DNA of 8,839 bases from contig JBGTLW010000115.1 of assembly GCA_041743835.1 (NCBI GenBank), forward strand, positions 1-8,839, in the 5' to 3' direction. Numbering within the stretch: position 1 is the stretch's first letter; every line of letters begins with the position of its first letter. Below the pieces are notes generated by a model. That model saw nothing but the letters and a program-made list of their open reading frames with translations. It searched no databases and was not told the origin of the DNA. The position numbers were made by a program, and so were the translations under genes. Below, in pieces: positions 1 through 7,276 of this stretch. The stretch is from JBGTLW01 sp041743835. Lineage in GTDB: Bacteria; Planctomycetota; Phycisphaerae; Phycisphaerales; Phycisphaeraceae.

Positions 1-9
1 CCGTTTAGC

Positions 10-27
10 CGCGGGCATCAGCCCGCG
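10..27. terminator. GC-rich stem-loop past the minus-strand operon (possible terminator or REP-like element)
   Basis: A perfect 7-bp stem (CGCGGGC, loop ATCA, GCCCGCG) lies about 35 nt beyond the stop codon of the FMN reductase gene, reading leftwards. There is no T-run on either side, so it is not a textbook intrinsic terminator. It could slow polymerase, protect the 3' end, or be one copy of a dispersed palindromic repeat. The window holds no second copy, so the repeat idea is untested. Confidence 0.4.
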
Positions 28-61
28 CTCCCCCCTGCGCGCCCCCTGAGCGCCCCCGCGC

Positions 62-625
62 TCACGACATCAACGGCCGTGAATCCCGCGGCGCCACGAC
101 TTCGGTACACAGCGCCGTGGCGATGCGGTGCAGGTCGGTGCAGAGCTCGGTGACACGTTCGTCGGTCTGGGGTTTGGATGAGCCGTCGCCGTGGTAGTCT
201 TCGCCGACGGTGTACACGAAGCGTGGCACGATGATGCAGCGGAAGTCGAGCATGAGGCTGTTGGCCAGCGACATGACGGACATGTAGCTGCCGCGACCGC
301 CCGCGGCACACATGAAACCGACCACTTTCCCAGACCATGCCTTGCCGGTGAGCTCGACCAGGTTCTTGGTCGCGGCGCTCACGTCGAAGTTATAGATGGG
401 CACCGCAAGCAGGATGGCCTGCGCTTCTTCGATGGCCTGCCTGACCAGCACCGCATCGGGGGCCGCATACGCAGGCCCCGCGTCGCAGAGGGGCAGCGTC
501 AGTTCGCGGAGGTCCAGGGCCTGTGTTTGCGCACCCAATGCGGTCATCGCCGCAGCGGCGTGTTGTGCCAGCGCGGCGGAACGGCTGTCGGGGTTCAGCG
601 AGCAGGAGACGATCAGTGCTTTCAT
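62..625 (-). CDS. NADPH-dependent FMN reductase family flavoprotein
   Basis: A 187-residue flavodoxin-fold protein, the usual length for the NADPH-dependent FMN reductase family. Members bind FMN and use NAD(P)H to reduce flavin, quinones, azo dyes or metal ions in the cytoplasm. Seen directly: an N-terminal beta strand followed by a phosphate-binding loop (SCSLNPDSRS, residues 7-16), the segment VPIYNFDVSAATKNLVEL near residues 75-92 that in this family packs against the flavin, then GKVVGFMCAAGGRGSY (about 99-114), which fits the second FMN-contacting loop. There is no signal peptide or membrane segment. It begins 27 nt after the adaptor gene stop on the same strand, so co-transcription is likely. 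No clear Shine-Dalgarno precedes the ATG. The true substrate cannot be told from sequence. A role in handling redox-active compounds exported by the upstream pair is only a guess. Confidence 0.88.
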   Translation of the reverse strand: MKALIVSCSLNPDSRSAALAQHAAAAMTALGAQTQALDLRELTLPLCDAGPAYAAPDAVLVRQAIEEAQAILLAVPIYNFDVSAATKNLVELTGKAWSGKVVGFMCAAGGRGSYMSVMSLANSLMLDFRCIIVPRFVYTVGEDYHGDGSSKPQTDERVTELCTDLHRIATALCTEVVAPRDSRPLMS

Positions 626-652
626 CGGTGGGTATCGCGGCGGGCCGCGCGC

Positions 653-2185
653 TCAGGGGGTTGCGGCGGCGGTCTGGTTGATGACTTCGCCGGGCCGGGG
701 ATCGCGGATCAGGACACGGTCGCCCTCTTCCAGCCCGCTGACGATCTCCACCAGCGTGTCGGAGGCGCGCCCGATCTGCACCGGCTGCCGCCTGACGCGT
801 GAGCCGGACGGTACGTAGCAGAACCGCTGATCGCCCTCGGTGAACACCGCCTGAATGGGCACGGCCAACGCGTGTTCCACGCGCCCGGTGAAGATGTCGC
901 CCGTGCAACGCATCGCTGGCTTAAGGCCTTCGATACCCTCGGGGAGTTCGATGCGGACGCGGTACTCACGCAGGTTGGGGTTCCACCACCCCCCATCATC
1001 GGGGGTGACAGCTTTGGAGATCACTTGGCCTTGGACGGGGGCGCCCGCGCGGGCGTCGATGGTCAGCGTGGCCGACTGCCCCTCCTCTACCTGGCTGATC
1101 AGCGCCTCGTGTACGCGCACCGTCGCCACCATCGAACGGGTGTCCGGCAGCAGGATCAGCGTCTCGCCGAGGCGGACGCTTCGGCCCTCGGCGATCGGTT
1201 CGCCGCGACGATTGGACCCCACCGACGTGGCGTACACCACCAGCCCGTCCTGCGGCGCGGTGATGGTCGAGTTCACCAACTGCTGCTCGAGGTCCACACG
1301 CCGCTGCACTCGGATCTGGTACTGAAGCGTCTCGGACGCCACGTTGGACCGCATCTTCTCAAGCGAGCTCTCGTTCTTGCTCAGCGTGCGCTCGAGTTCG
1401 GCCTTCGCCTGCTCGACATCCGACTTGTACTCCTGCTCGTCCTTCACGAACTCGTAGTTGTTGTAGATCTCCTTGTCGAGTTCGGCCGTGGCAAGCGCCT
1501 GGGTCGCGTCAATCTGTTCAAGCTCGGCGTCCTCCAGCTCATTGAGTGAGATGAACTTCTGGGTGTACAACTCCTGGCTGAGGATGTAGTCACGCTTGGC
1601 ACGCTCCAGACGCCGGACCGCCTTGTTGATCGCGAGGTCAAGCTCGTTGCGCTCCTGCACCAGATCGCCCTTACGCCAACGCAGCAGCGTCAACTCCGCA
1701 AGCGAGTACGTGACTTCTGCGGCCCGGCGGGCGGACTCGGCCTCGCTGATCTCGATCGCGAGTTCCTGCTCGGCGCTGATCTTGGATGCGCGAGCCTGTT
1801 CCTCAGCCAGCCGGGCCTGATCGAGCTTCTCGGTGGTCTCATCCAGGTCCAGCCGGATCAGCACGTCACCGGCCTTCACCCGGCTGCCCTCGGGCACGAT
1901 TTCGATGATCGCGGGCCTGCCGTTGACACGGCTCTTCACCTCGACCTGATTTTTCGACTCCAGCTCGCCGGTCGCGGTGATTTTCAGGTCGAAGCTGATC
2001 GGTATGACCCGGTAATAGTCCGATGAGGTCACAATCACAGCTTCGCCGGTATCAGATTTCCCGCCGAGGCTGAAGAACAGCACCACGATCAGCAAGACGG
2101 GGACCAACGCCGCAGCCGCAAGCGCCCGACCCCATCGGAAAGGGCGCTTGGGTGGTGCGTGGGTTGTGAAAGCGTCAGACATCAT
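653..2185 (-). CDS. HlyD/MacA-type periplasmic adaptor (membrane fusion) subunit of an efflux system
   Basis: 510 residues. Adaptors of this family are anchored in the inner membrane and bridge an inner-membrane pump to a TolC-like outer-membrane channel. Seen: a basic N-terminus and one membrane anchor (about 18-41); a first half-lipoyl domain (about 75-115, ending EGSRVKAGDVLIRLDLDE); a long charged alpha-hairpin (about 115-305) whose turn region reads YTQKFISLNELEDAE; a second half-lipoyl (STITAPQDGLVVY, about 307-319); a beta-barrel (about 350-440); and a membrane-proximal domain ending in LEEGDRVLI. The ATG at 2185 is chosen because it overlaps the end of the tolC-like gene (ATGATGTCTGA, 11 nt), which suggests translational coupling. 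The in-frame upstream start at 2260 would add 25 low-complexity residues lying wholly inside that gene. ATG at 2182 is equally possible. The cognate pump is not in the window, so ABC (MacB-like) or another partner remains open. Confidence 0.92.
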   Translation of the reverse strand: MMSDAFTTHAPPKRPFRWGRALAAAALVPVLLIVVLFFSLGGKSDTGEAVIVTSSDYYRVIPISFDLKITATGELESKNQVEVKSRVNGRPAIIEIVPEGSRVKAGDVLIRLDLDETTEKLDQARLAEEQARASKISAEQELAIEISEAESARRAAEVTYSLAELTLLRWRKGDLVQERNELDLAINKAVRRLERAKRDYILSQELYTQKFISLNELEDAELEQIDATQALATAELDKEIYNNYEFVKDEQEYKSDVEQAKAELERTLSKNESSLEKMRSNVASETLQYQIRVQRRVDLEQQLVNSTITAPQDGLVVYATSVGSNRRGEPIAEGRSVRLGETLILLPDTRSMVATVRVHEALISQVEEGQSATLTIDARAGAPVQGQVISKAVTPDDGGWWNPNLREYRVRIELPEGIEGLKPAMRCTGDIFTGRVEHALAVPIQAVFTEGDQRFCYVPSGSRVRRQPVQIGRASDTLVEIVSGLEEGDRVLIRDPRPGEVINQTAAATP

Positions 2186-3968
2186 TGAGGTCAGCCGCGG
2201 GTTCGGCGGCTCCCGCGTCAAGCGGGCCTTTCTCGGGTTGGTCGGGGTCAACGGGGACAATCAATTCGCCCGGCGGAAGCCATCGGCCGTTCGCATCGAC
2301 CCGCATCTGGCCGGTGTCCAGCAGGTACTGAAGGAAGCTCTGCCGCAACTCCGCTTCTGCCTGGTCGCGTCGGTTCCGCGCGTCGAGCAGGTCTTCCTGC
2401 GCTTCGATCACGCGGCGGGGCCCCTCGGTCCGCTCACGTAATCTTACGCCAATAGCCCGGCGCTCGGCCAGTTCCACGTTCTTTTCTTGCAGCGCCAAGT
2501 TGTATTTCGCCTGCTGGATGCGGCGGATGGACCGGCGGACCTGAAGCGAGACCTGGTCGGTCTGCACCGCCAGCGCCCGCCTGCTCCGCTCAAGCCGGAT
2601 CAAAGCGGCGCGATAGCCGGAGAACTCGACCATGCGGTCCAGCGGAAGGTCCAGCACCGCGCCCACGGCGTAGCGGCCGTCGCCGGGTTCAAAGTCCACC
2701 CCGCCCCGATCCTTGTCGGCGTCGGTTGGGATATTGATCGACGCGTTGACGTCCAGGTCGGGGAGCAGCCGATTCTTCGCCACACGCGACACACGCACCG
2801 CGTCGTCGACCTGATCCGCAGTGGTCTGGAGGTCCAGCCGGTACATGTGCGCGGCAAGGATGGATTTGGTCTGATCGAGCTGAGGCTCGGGCACCACAAT
2901 CACCTGTGGCACGATGCGCAGGTTCTGGGTCGTCGGCATGCCGATGCGGATCTTGAGCGCGTCGAGGTTCGCGGTGTATGACTCGCGTTGATTCAGCAGG
3001 TTGGATCGGCCAAAGAGCACCTGCTGCGCCGCGTCCTCCGCACGGAAGTAGGCTTCCATGCCCGCCTCGGCCAGCGCCTCGAATCGTTCGGCGAGCCGTT
3101 CAAGGTTTTCGAGTTGCACCTCCTGGTTGCGGATCTGCTGCTGCTGCCGGAGCAGTCCGAAGTAGGTGTTGGCGATGTCCACGAAGAACTCGCGGCGGAA
3201 GCGCTCAAAATCACGCGAGGCGTAGATCAGGTCGCGCTCGGCCTGGATCAGGTCTTCCCGCGCGACCCGGCCCGCGCCCCGCAGCAGGGGCAGGTCCAGC
3301 GACGCGGAGAGCGCAGCCCGTTGCGTCTCACCGGGGCCGGTGTTCGTGGATGCTTCGCGGAGCAGGTTGACATAGCCGACCAGTGCCGAGGCGCTGACCG
3401 ACCCGCCATAGGGCAGGCGCTGGGTCACGGTGAACTCGTTGACCAGACTCAGCGAGGTGTCGAAGTCGCCGGACTCGGGTGTGCCCGTGACGGCCGCGGC
3501 CACGGTGTCGAAGAACCGGGGGCCCCAGAGGTGTCGCTCGATGATCAGGCCCAGCGCGGTCAGGAACAAAGACTCCTTCGCGGAGCGGTAGTCCGGGCTG
3601 TGGGCGATGGCGTAGCTGATCAGTTCCTGCAGGTCGAGTTCCACCGCGCCCTCGGGGCTGTCCAGCGGCTGGGGCAGGACGCCAAGGTCGATCGCGGCGG
3701 TGTCGGGGTCTGCACGCTCGACGGGTAGCTCGGCTGCGTCGGGGTTGCGGGTCGTGGGACGGGTTTCATAGACCGAGTCGCCGCGGTTGTCGCTGGGACG
3801 GGCCACCACCCGGCCCGGGTCGTTGGTCGCCTGGCCAAAGGCCTGGGCCTGACGCTCGGCGATCATGCGATCCACCGACGCGTCGAGGCGATCCAGCCGG
3901 CCTCCGCACCCCCAAGCCAGTGCGCACACCAGCGCACAAGCTGAAAACTTCATCCACAAACCGCGCAT
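2175..3968 (-). CDS. TolC family outer-membrane efflux protein, possibly a lipoprotein
   Basis: 597 residues from the chosen ATG. TolC-family proteins form trimeric channels across the outer membrane and periplasm and dock with adaptors such as the one encoded next. Seen: an export leader of about 20 residues (hydrophobic CALVCALAWG) with Cys21 as a possible lipidation site, as in OprM-type factors. The lipobox is imperfect, with Trp at -2. A variable Asp/Arg/Pro-rich linker follows to about residue 105, then two alpha-helical OEP repeats, the first opening VELDLQELISYAIAHSPDYR. Long heptad-like helices near the end of each repeat (for example RRSIRRIQQAKYNLALQEKNVELAERR) fit the periplasmic helical barrel. 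The C-terminal 30 residues are Pro/Asp/Glu-rich. The frame stays open back to 4103, but the extension lacks a leader and would run into the divergent GH35 gene, so I start at 3968; ATG 3953 is the alternative. It is the first gene of the leftward operon. Confidence 0.92.
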   Translation of the reverse strand: MRGLWMKFSACALVCALAWGCGGRLDRLDASVDRMIAERQAQAFGQATNDPGRVVARPSDNRGDSVYETRPTTRNPDAAELPVERADPDTAAIDLGVLPQPLDSPEGAVELDLQELISYAIAHSPDYRSAKESLFLTALGLIIERHLWGPRFFDTVAAAVTGTPESGDFDTSLSLVNEFTVTQRLPYGGSVSASALVGYVNLLREASTNTGPGETQRAALSASLDLPLLRGAGRVAREDLIQAERDLIYASRDFERFRREFFVDIANTYFGLLRQQQQIRNQEVQLENLERLAERFEALAEAGMEAYFRAEDAAQQVLFGRSNLLNQRESYTANLDALKIRIGMPTTQNLRIVPQVIVVPEPQLDQTKSILAAHMYRLDLQTTADQVDDAVRVSRVAKNRLLPDLDVNASINIPTDADKDRGGVDFEPGDGRYAVGAVLDLPLDRMVEFSGYRAALIRLERSRRALAVQTDQVSLQVRRSIRRIQQAKYNLALQEKNVELAERRAIGVRLRERTEGPRRVIEAQEDLLDARNRRDQAEAELRQSFLQYLLDTGQMRVDANGRWLPPGELIVPVDPDQPEKGPLDAGAAEPAADLNDV

Positions 3969-3974
3969 CGGTCC

Positions 3975-3980
3975 ATTGTA
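3975..3980 (-). promoter_or_regulatory. -10-like hexamer in front of the tolC-like gene
   Basis: Read on the minus strand, TACAAT lies with exactly 6 nt between its end and the ATG at 3968. A transcript starting at the usual distance would begin at or next to the A of that ATG, giving a leaderless mRNA. No good -35 hexamer is seen 16-18 bp upstream (CGGGCA at 17 bp), and no Shine-Dalgarno precedes the ATG. Weak evidence from a 6-base match. Confidence 0.3.
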
Positions 3981-4032
3981 CCGACAGACGCGATCCGTGC
4001 CCGCCTCTGCAACCGCCAGCCACCGCCCCGCA

Positions 4033-4061
4033 TTGCGGATCATAAGACCCGTGCTTATGGT
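4033..4061 (+). promoter_or_regulatory. Candidate sigma70-type promoter of the GH35 gene
   Basis: TTGCGG (4033-4038), a 17-bp spacer and TATGGT (4056-4061) give 3/6 and 4/6 matches to the housekeeping consensus. The predicted start near 4068 leaves a short leader of about 28 nt that contains the Shine-Dalgarno AGAGG at 4086-4090, 5 nt before the ATG. The element stands alone in the divergent intergenic region and faces the right way, but both hexamers are imperfect. Confidence 0.4.
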
Positions 4062-4068
4062 GTGATCC
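4037..4068. promoter_or_regulatory. Two-part inverted repeat, candidate operator over the GH35 promoter
   Basis: Two overlapping symmetric pairs are present. The outer pair is GGATCA at 4037-4042 with TGATCC at 4063-4068. The inner pair is CATAAG at 4041-4046 with CTTATG at 4054-4059, separated by 7 nt (ACCCGTG). All four arms match perfectly. The element covers the promoter spacer, the -10 and the predicted start. That is where a repressor would block transcription, and it would fit induction by a sugar. The inner palindrome has a dimer-sized spacing (centre to centre about 13 bp). No regulator gene is in the window. It could also act as a hairpin in the DNA or RNA, but its place before the expected start favours a protein site. 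Confidence 0.4.
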
Positions 4069-4095
4069 ACGACCCGACCACCCCTAGAGGCGGAC

Positions 4096-6927
4096 ATGCC
4101 CACGATCAGCTACGACGGCCAGAGTTTTTCGATCGACAGCCGGCGGCTCTGGCTTGCCAGCGGCGCGATCCATTACCCCCGCGTGCCCCGCGGGTTGTGG
4201 CGGGACCGCCTGCGTGCTGCGCGTGAAGCGGGGCTTAATTGCATCGAGACCTACGTGTTCTGGAACGCGCACGAGCGGCAGCCCGGCCGGTTCGATTTCT
4301 CGGGCGATCTGGACCTGCGCGCTTTCATCGAGATGGTCGGGCAGGAGGGCATGTTCGCGATCGTGCGGCCCGGACCCTACATCTGCGCCGAGTGGGATTT
4401 TGGAGGGCTGCCCGCGTGGCTGCACCGCGAGGCGCGCGACAAGAAGACCGGCGAGTTCAAGCTGCGGCAGAACTTCCAGCCATTCATGGAAGCCAGCTCG
4501 CGTTACCTGCGGGCGGTGATGGAACAGGTAAAGGATCTTCAGATCACCACCCCGCGCGAGGGCCGTCGGCATCCTGCGCCGGTGGGCAACGTTCCCGGTG
4601 AGGCGGCTGGCGGTTTCCATGCGGGGCTGCGCAGCACCTGTGGCGGGCCGATCCTCCTGATGCAGGCCGAGAACGAGTGGTTCTCCCACAACCCCGACGA
4701 GGGGCAGGCGTACCTGCTGGAGATGGCGCGTTACCTGCGGGAGAACGGCTGCTCGGTCCCGGTGATCGCCTGCAACCAGCTCTGGCAGACCGTGCCCAAC
4801 ACGATCCACACATGGAACGCCTCGGCCCACCTCGCGCCGAGCCTGCGCCAACTCGCCGTGGTGCAGCCCAACGCGCCGCGTGTGGTCAGCGAGTATTGGT
4901 CCGGCTGGTTCGATCAATGGGGTGGTAAGCACAACGACAACGTCACGCCCGGCAAGCACTACTACCGCCTCGCCTCTATGCTGGCGGCGGGGGCACAGGT
5001 CAACCACTACATGTTCCACGGCGGGACGACCTTCGGTCACTTCGGCGGTCGCACGGTCAACGGCAAAGACTGCTTCATGACCACCAGCTACGACTACGAC
5101 GCCCCGCTGCACGAGGGCGGTGGCCGTGGGGTCAAGTACGCGATGACCAAACGCATCTGCACCTTTGCGACGCAGTTCGCATCCGTCCTGTCGGGGCTGG
5201 AGGCCGCGCCCGATCAGGCGTGCATCGCTCAGGATGAAGTGGACCACCCGCTGTCGGTGGTCCACCTCCGTGGCACACAAGGCGAAGCGGTCTTCCTGCT
5301 CCGCAGCGAGAAGGACAAGACCCGCGACACCCGGATCATGCTGCCCGAGGGGATCACGCTGCCGGTCCACCTCGGCGACGACCGAGCCGCGTGGCTGCTG
5401 TTGCACACCAACCTCGGCGGTGTCGCCACGCTCGATTTCACCAACCTGCGGCCGTTCGCGTTCCTCGATCGCAAGATGCTGGTCCTCTTTGGCCCGGCGG
5501 GGAGCGAGGGCATCGTCAGCATCGATGGCACAGCGTTCCACATCAAGGTTCCCACCGGCAAGGAACCCGCAGTGGAAACGCACGAGGCACTGGTCGTCGT
5601 CGTGCTCAGCGAGCAGATGGTCGATGCCGCCCTGCCCACCGCCGAGGGGCTGGTCGTCGGCACGGATCGGCTCGATGAGCAGGGGCAACCCGTGCCACTC
5701 AAGGGCTGGCCCAAGATCGCCACCATCACGCTCGATGGCAAGGTGAGCAGCGAGCCCGCAACGCCCGCACGCCTGCCCCGCGCACCGAGGCTCACCCAGT
5801 GGAGCAGCGCCGACTGCGAGGCTTTTGTCACCGGAGAGGCCGAGGCGTACCAATCCTTTGAAGGCCCGGCCTCGCATGAGGCGCTGGGCTGCGACTACGG
5901 CTACGGCTGGTACAAGCTCGACATCCCCAAGCAGAGCCTGCCGCGCGGGAAAGCCCGGCTGCTGTTCCCCGGCGGGAGCGATCGCCTGCACATCTACACA
6001 GAGGGCAAGTGGCAAGCGGTCGTCGGCACCGCGGCGCAGGATGAGCCGACGACTTTCAAGGTCGCCAGCCCGATGGTGGTGCTCTCCGACAATCTGGGCC
6101 GGATGAACTACGGCCAGCATGTCGGGCAAGACCTCAAGGGCATCCCGCACCACCTGATGCAGGTCACGCCTATCCGCATGGGCAAACCCACCGTGACCGA
6201 TTCGCCCGCAGGTGATCCATTCGTGCTCAGCGATCTGGTGTACGACCGACGCAAGGGCGACCAGGCCCCCGCGCAGACCCTGACGTGGACGGTCAAGCCC
6301 GAGGGACGCAAGCCCGTCGTGCTGGATATCAACGGCCTACCGGTCGGCTTCGTGCTCAAAGTCAACGGCCAACCCCTCACGTTCTACAACCCCGGGCCAC
6401 ACGCCCGCTTCCTCCGCGTCGTACTCGATCTAACCACCGAAGGCCCGTTCACCGGCGGGAAGAATCAGCTCGACTTCGTGCTGTTCGCCCCGCTGCCCAG
6501 CGACGCTGACTTGGGCGCGCAACTGCGGCTGTTCCAGGCAACTCGGGTGGTCACGCACAAGGCCACGTGGTCCTTCACACCCATGGCCGTTCCAAGCGCG
6601 GATGCCTTCGCGCCAAGCGTCCCCGACAAGCGCGTCGGCCAACCCATGTGGTATCGCGCCAGCTTCAGTGTCAAGGCAACGCAAGCGCCGCTGTTCCTCG
6701 TGGCCAGGGGCTTAAGCAAGGGCCAGCTCTATCTCAACGGCCACAACATCGGGCGGTACTTCATCGCGGATGAGCAAGGCAAACCCAAGGGGCCACAGAA
6801 GCACTACTACCTCCCCGAGCCCTGGCTGAGGCTGGACGCTCCCAATGAGCTCACCATCTTCGACGAGCAGGGCCACAAGCCCACCGGCTGCAAGCTGAGC
6901 TACCGGCCACTCGGGCCGTGGCACTGA
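4096..6927 (+). CDS. GH35 family beta-galactosidase-type glycoside hydrolase
   Basis: 943 residues. GH35 enzymes are retaining exo-hydrolases that mostly remove terminal beta-galactose from oligo- or polysaccharides. The catalytic barrel covers about residues 8-335. Seen: SGAIHYPR (18-25), ETYVFWNAHE, RPGPYICAEWDFGGLPAWL, the family signature GGPILLMQAENEW (183-195) with the proposed acid/base Glu194, and SEYWSGW with the proposed nucleophile Glu266. The signature ends in Trp where the usual pattern has Phe/Tyr. Later regions show jelly-roll-like segments: GYGWYKLDIP to SDNLGRMNYG (about 595-675), and a C-terminal ligand-binding-like domain (about 846-940) with LYLNGHNIGRYF at 879-889. No signal peptide is seen, so a cytoplasmic place acting on imported sugars is inferred. 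Residues 152-182 look like an extra segment. The start is supported by AGAGG 5 nt upstream. The gene appears monocistronic. Exact linkage and sugar are not predictable. Confidence 0.93.
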   Translation: MPTISYDGQSFSIDSRRLWLASGAIHYPRVPRGLWRDRLRAAREAGLNCIETYVFWNAHERQPGRFDFSGDLDLRAFIEMVGQEGMFAIVRPGPYICAEWDFGGLPAWLHREARDKKTGEFKLRQNFQPFMEASSRYLRAVMEQVKDLQITTPREGRRHPAPVGNVPGEAAGGFHAGLRSTCGGPILLMQAENEWFSHNPDEGQAYLLEMARYLRENGCSVPVIACNQLWQTVPNTIHTWNASAHLAPSLRQLAVVQPNAPRVVSEYWSGWFDQWGGKHNDNVTPGKHYYRLASMLAAGAQVNHYMFHGGTTFGHFGGRTVNGKDCFMTTSYDYDAPLHEGGGRGVKYAMTKRICTFATQFASVLSGLEAAPDQACIAQDEVDHPLSVVHLRGTQGEAVFLLRSEKDKTRDTRIMLPEGITLPVHLGDDRAAWLLLHTNLGGVATLDFTNLRPFAFLDRKMLVLFGPAGSEGIVSIDGTAFHIKVPTGKEPAVETHEALVVVVLSEQMVDAALPTAEGLVVGTDRLDEQGQPVPLKGWPKIATITLDGKVSSEPATPARLPRAPRLTQWSSADCEAFVTGEAEAYQSFEGPASHEALGCDYGYGWYKLDIPKQSLPRGKARLLFPGGSDRLHIYTEGKWQAVVGTAAQDEPTTFKVASPMVVLSDNLGRMNYGQHVGQDLKGIPHHLMQVTPIRMGKPTVTDSPAGDPFVLSDLVYDRRKGDQAPAQTLTWTVKPEGRKPVVLDINGLPVGFVLKVNGQPLTFYNPGPHARFLRVVLDLTTEGPFTGGKNQLDFVLFAPLPSDADLGAQLRLFQATRVVTHKATWSFTPMAVPSADAFAPSVPDKRVGQPMWYRASFSVKATQAPLFLVARGLSKGQLYLNGHNIGRYFIADEQGKPKGPQKHYYLPEPWLRLDAPNELTIFDEQGHKPTGCKLSYRPLGPWH

Positions 6928-6997
6928 GGGCGTGTTTATCGCCAACCGTACTCATGCACTGTCAGAACCATCCTGTGAGACCGTGTCCATCAGGCGA

Positions 6998-7016
6998 TGT
7001 ACAATGATGCTGTATA
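6998..7016. promoter_or_regulatory. Imperfect inverted repeat with a -10-like box before the antitoxin gene
   Basis: TGTACA (6998-7003), 7 nt, then TGTATA (7011-7016) form an inverted repeat with 5 of 6 arm matches. The -10-like TACAAT at 7000-7005 lies inside it, but no convincing -35 is present. Ribbon-helix-helix antitoxins usually repress their own operon from such a site, so this is a plausible autoregulatory operator 25 nt upstream of the antitoxin ATG. Confidence 0.3.
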
Positions 7017-7040
7017 GGTAACGCCCACGGGAACCTCATC

Positions 7041-7274
7041 ATGGTGCGCACACAAATCTATCTCACGGACGAGGAACGAAACGCCTTGGCCGCAATGGCG
7101 AGGGCGACCGGCAAGAAGCAGAGCGAGTTGATCCGCGAGGCTGTGGATCAGATGATCGAACGCTCGGATGTCAACCGCAGGCGGGACGTCCTCACTCGCG
7201 CGGCCGGTCTTTGGAAGGACCGAGATGACCTCCCCGACTTCCGGCAACTCCGTCAGCAGTGGGACCGGGGGTAG
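7041..7274 (+). CDS. CopG/ribbon-helix-helix antitoxin of a VapBC-like pair
   Basis: 77 residues. The N-terminus shows the ribbon-helix-helix DNA-binding fold: beta strand RTQIYL (residues 3-8), helix A from DEERNALAAMARATG, then helix B from SELIREAVDQMIE (about 28-40). These proteins dimerise through the strand and bind operator DNA. The C-terminal part (LWKDRDDLPDFRQLRQQW) is acidic and aromatic and is the expected toxin-binding tail, which wraps the PIN toxin and blocks its active site. The gene sits 2 nt before the toxin start, the standard antitoxin-first order, so the two are surely co-transcribed. The ATG at 7041 is preceded by a weak GGGA. A candidate autoregulatory site lies just upstream. 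Confidence 0.88.
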   Translation: MVRTQIYLTDEERNALAAMARATGKKQSELIREAVDQMIERSDVNRRRDVLTRAAGLWKDRDDLPDFRQLRQQWDRG

Positions 7275-7276
7275 CG

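Noticed and set aside
191..802. A plus-strand open frame of 203 codons at the left end
   Set aside because: It is a shadow of the FMN reductase and the adaptor C-terminus and has no recognisable domain.
2186..2260. N-terminal extension of the adaptor gene to an ATG at 2260
   Set aside because: The extra residues are low-complexity, lie wholly inside the tolC-like coding end, and precede a much better start (2185 or 2182) at the stop-start overlap.
3969..4103. N-terminal extension of the tolC-like gene up to 4103
   Set aside because: It would put the export leader about 60 residues inside the protein and overlap the start of the divergent GH35 gene and its promoter.
4084..6153. A very long open frame (689 codons) on the minus strand, antisense to the GH35 gene
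   Set aside because: Its translation is low-complexity and rich in Arg, Ala, Val and Gly, with no recognisable domain, and it mirrors a clearly real GH35 gene. Such shadows are common in GC-rich coding DNA.
6904..6943. Two short hairpins at the end of the GH35 gene (CGGCC/GGCCG at 6904-6918 and GGCG/CGCC at 6929-6943)
   Set aside because: The first lies inside coding sequence, the second has only a 4-bp stem, and neither is followed by a T-run, so I do not call a terminator.
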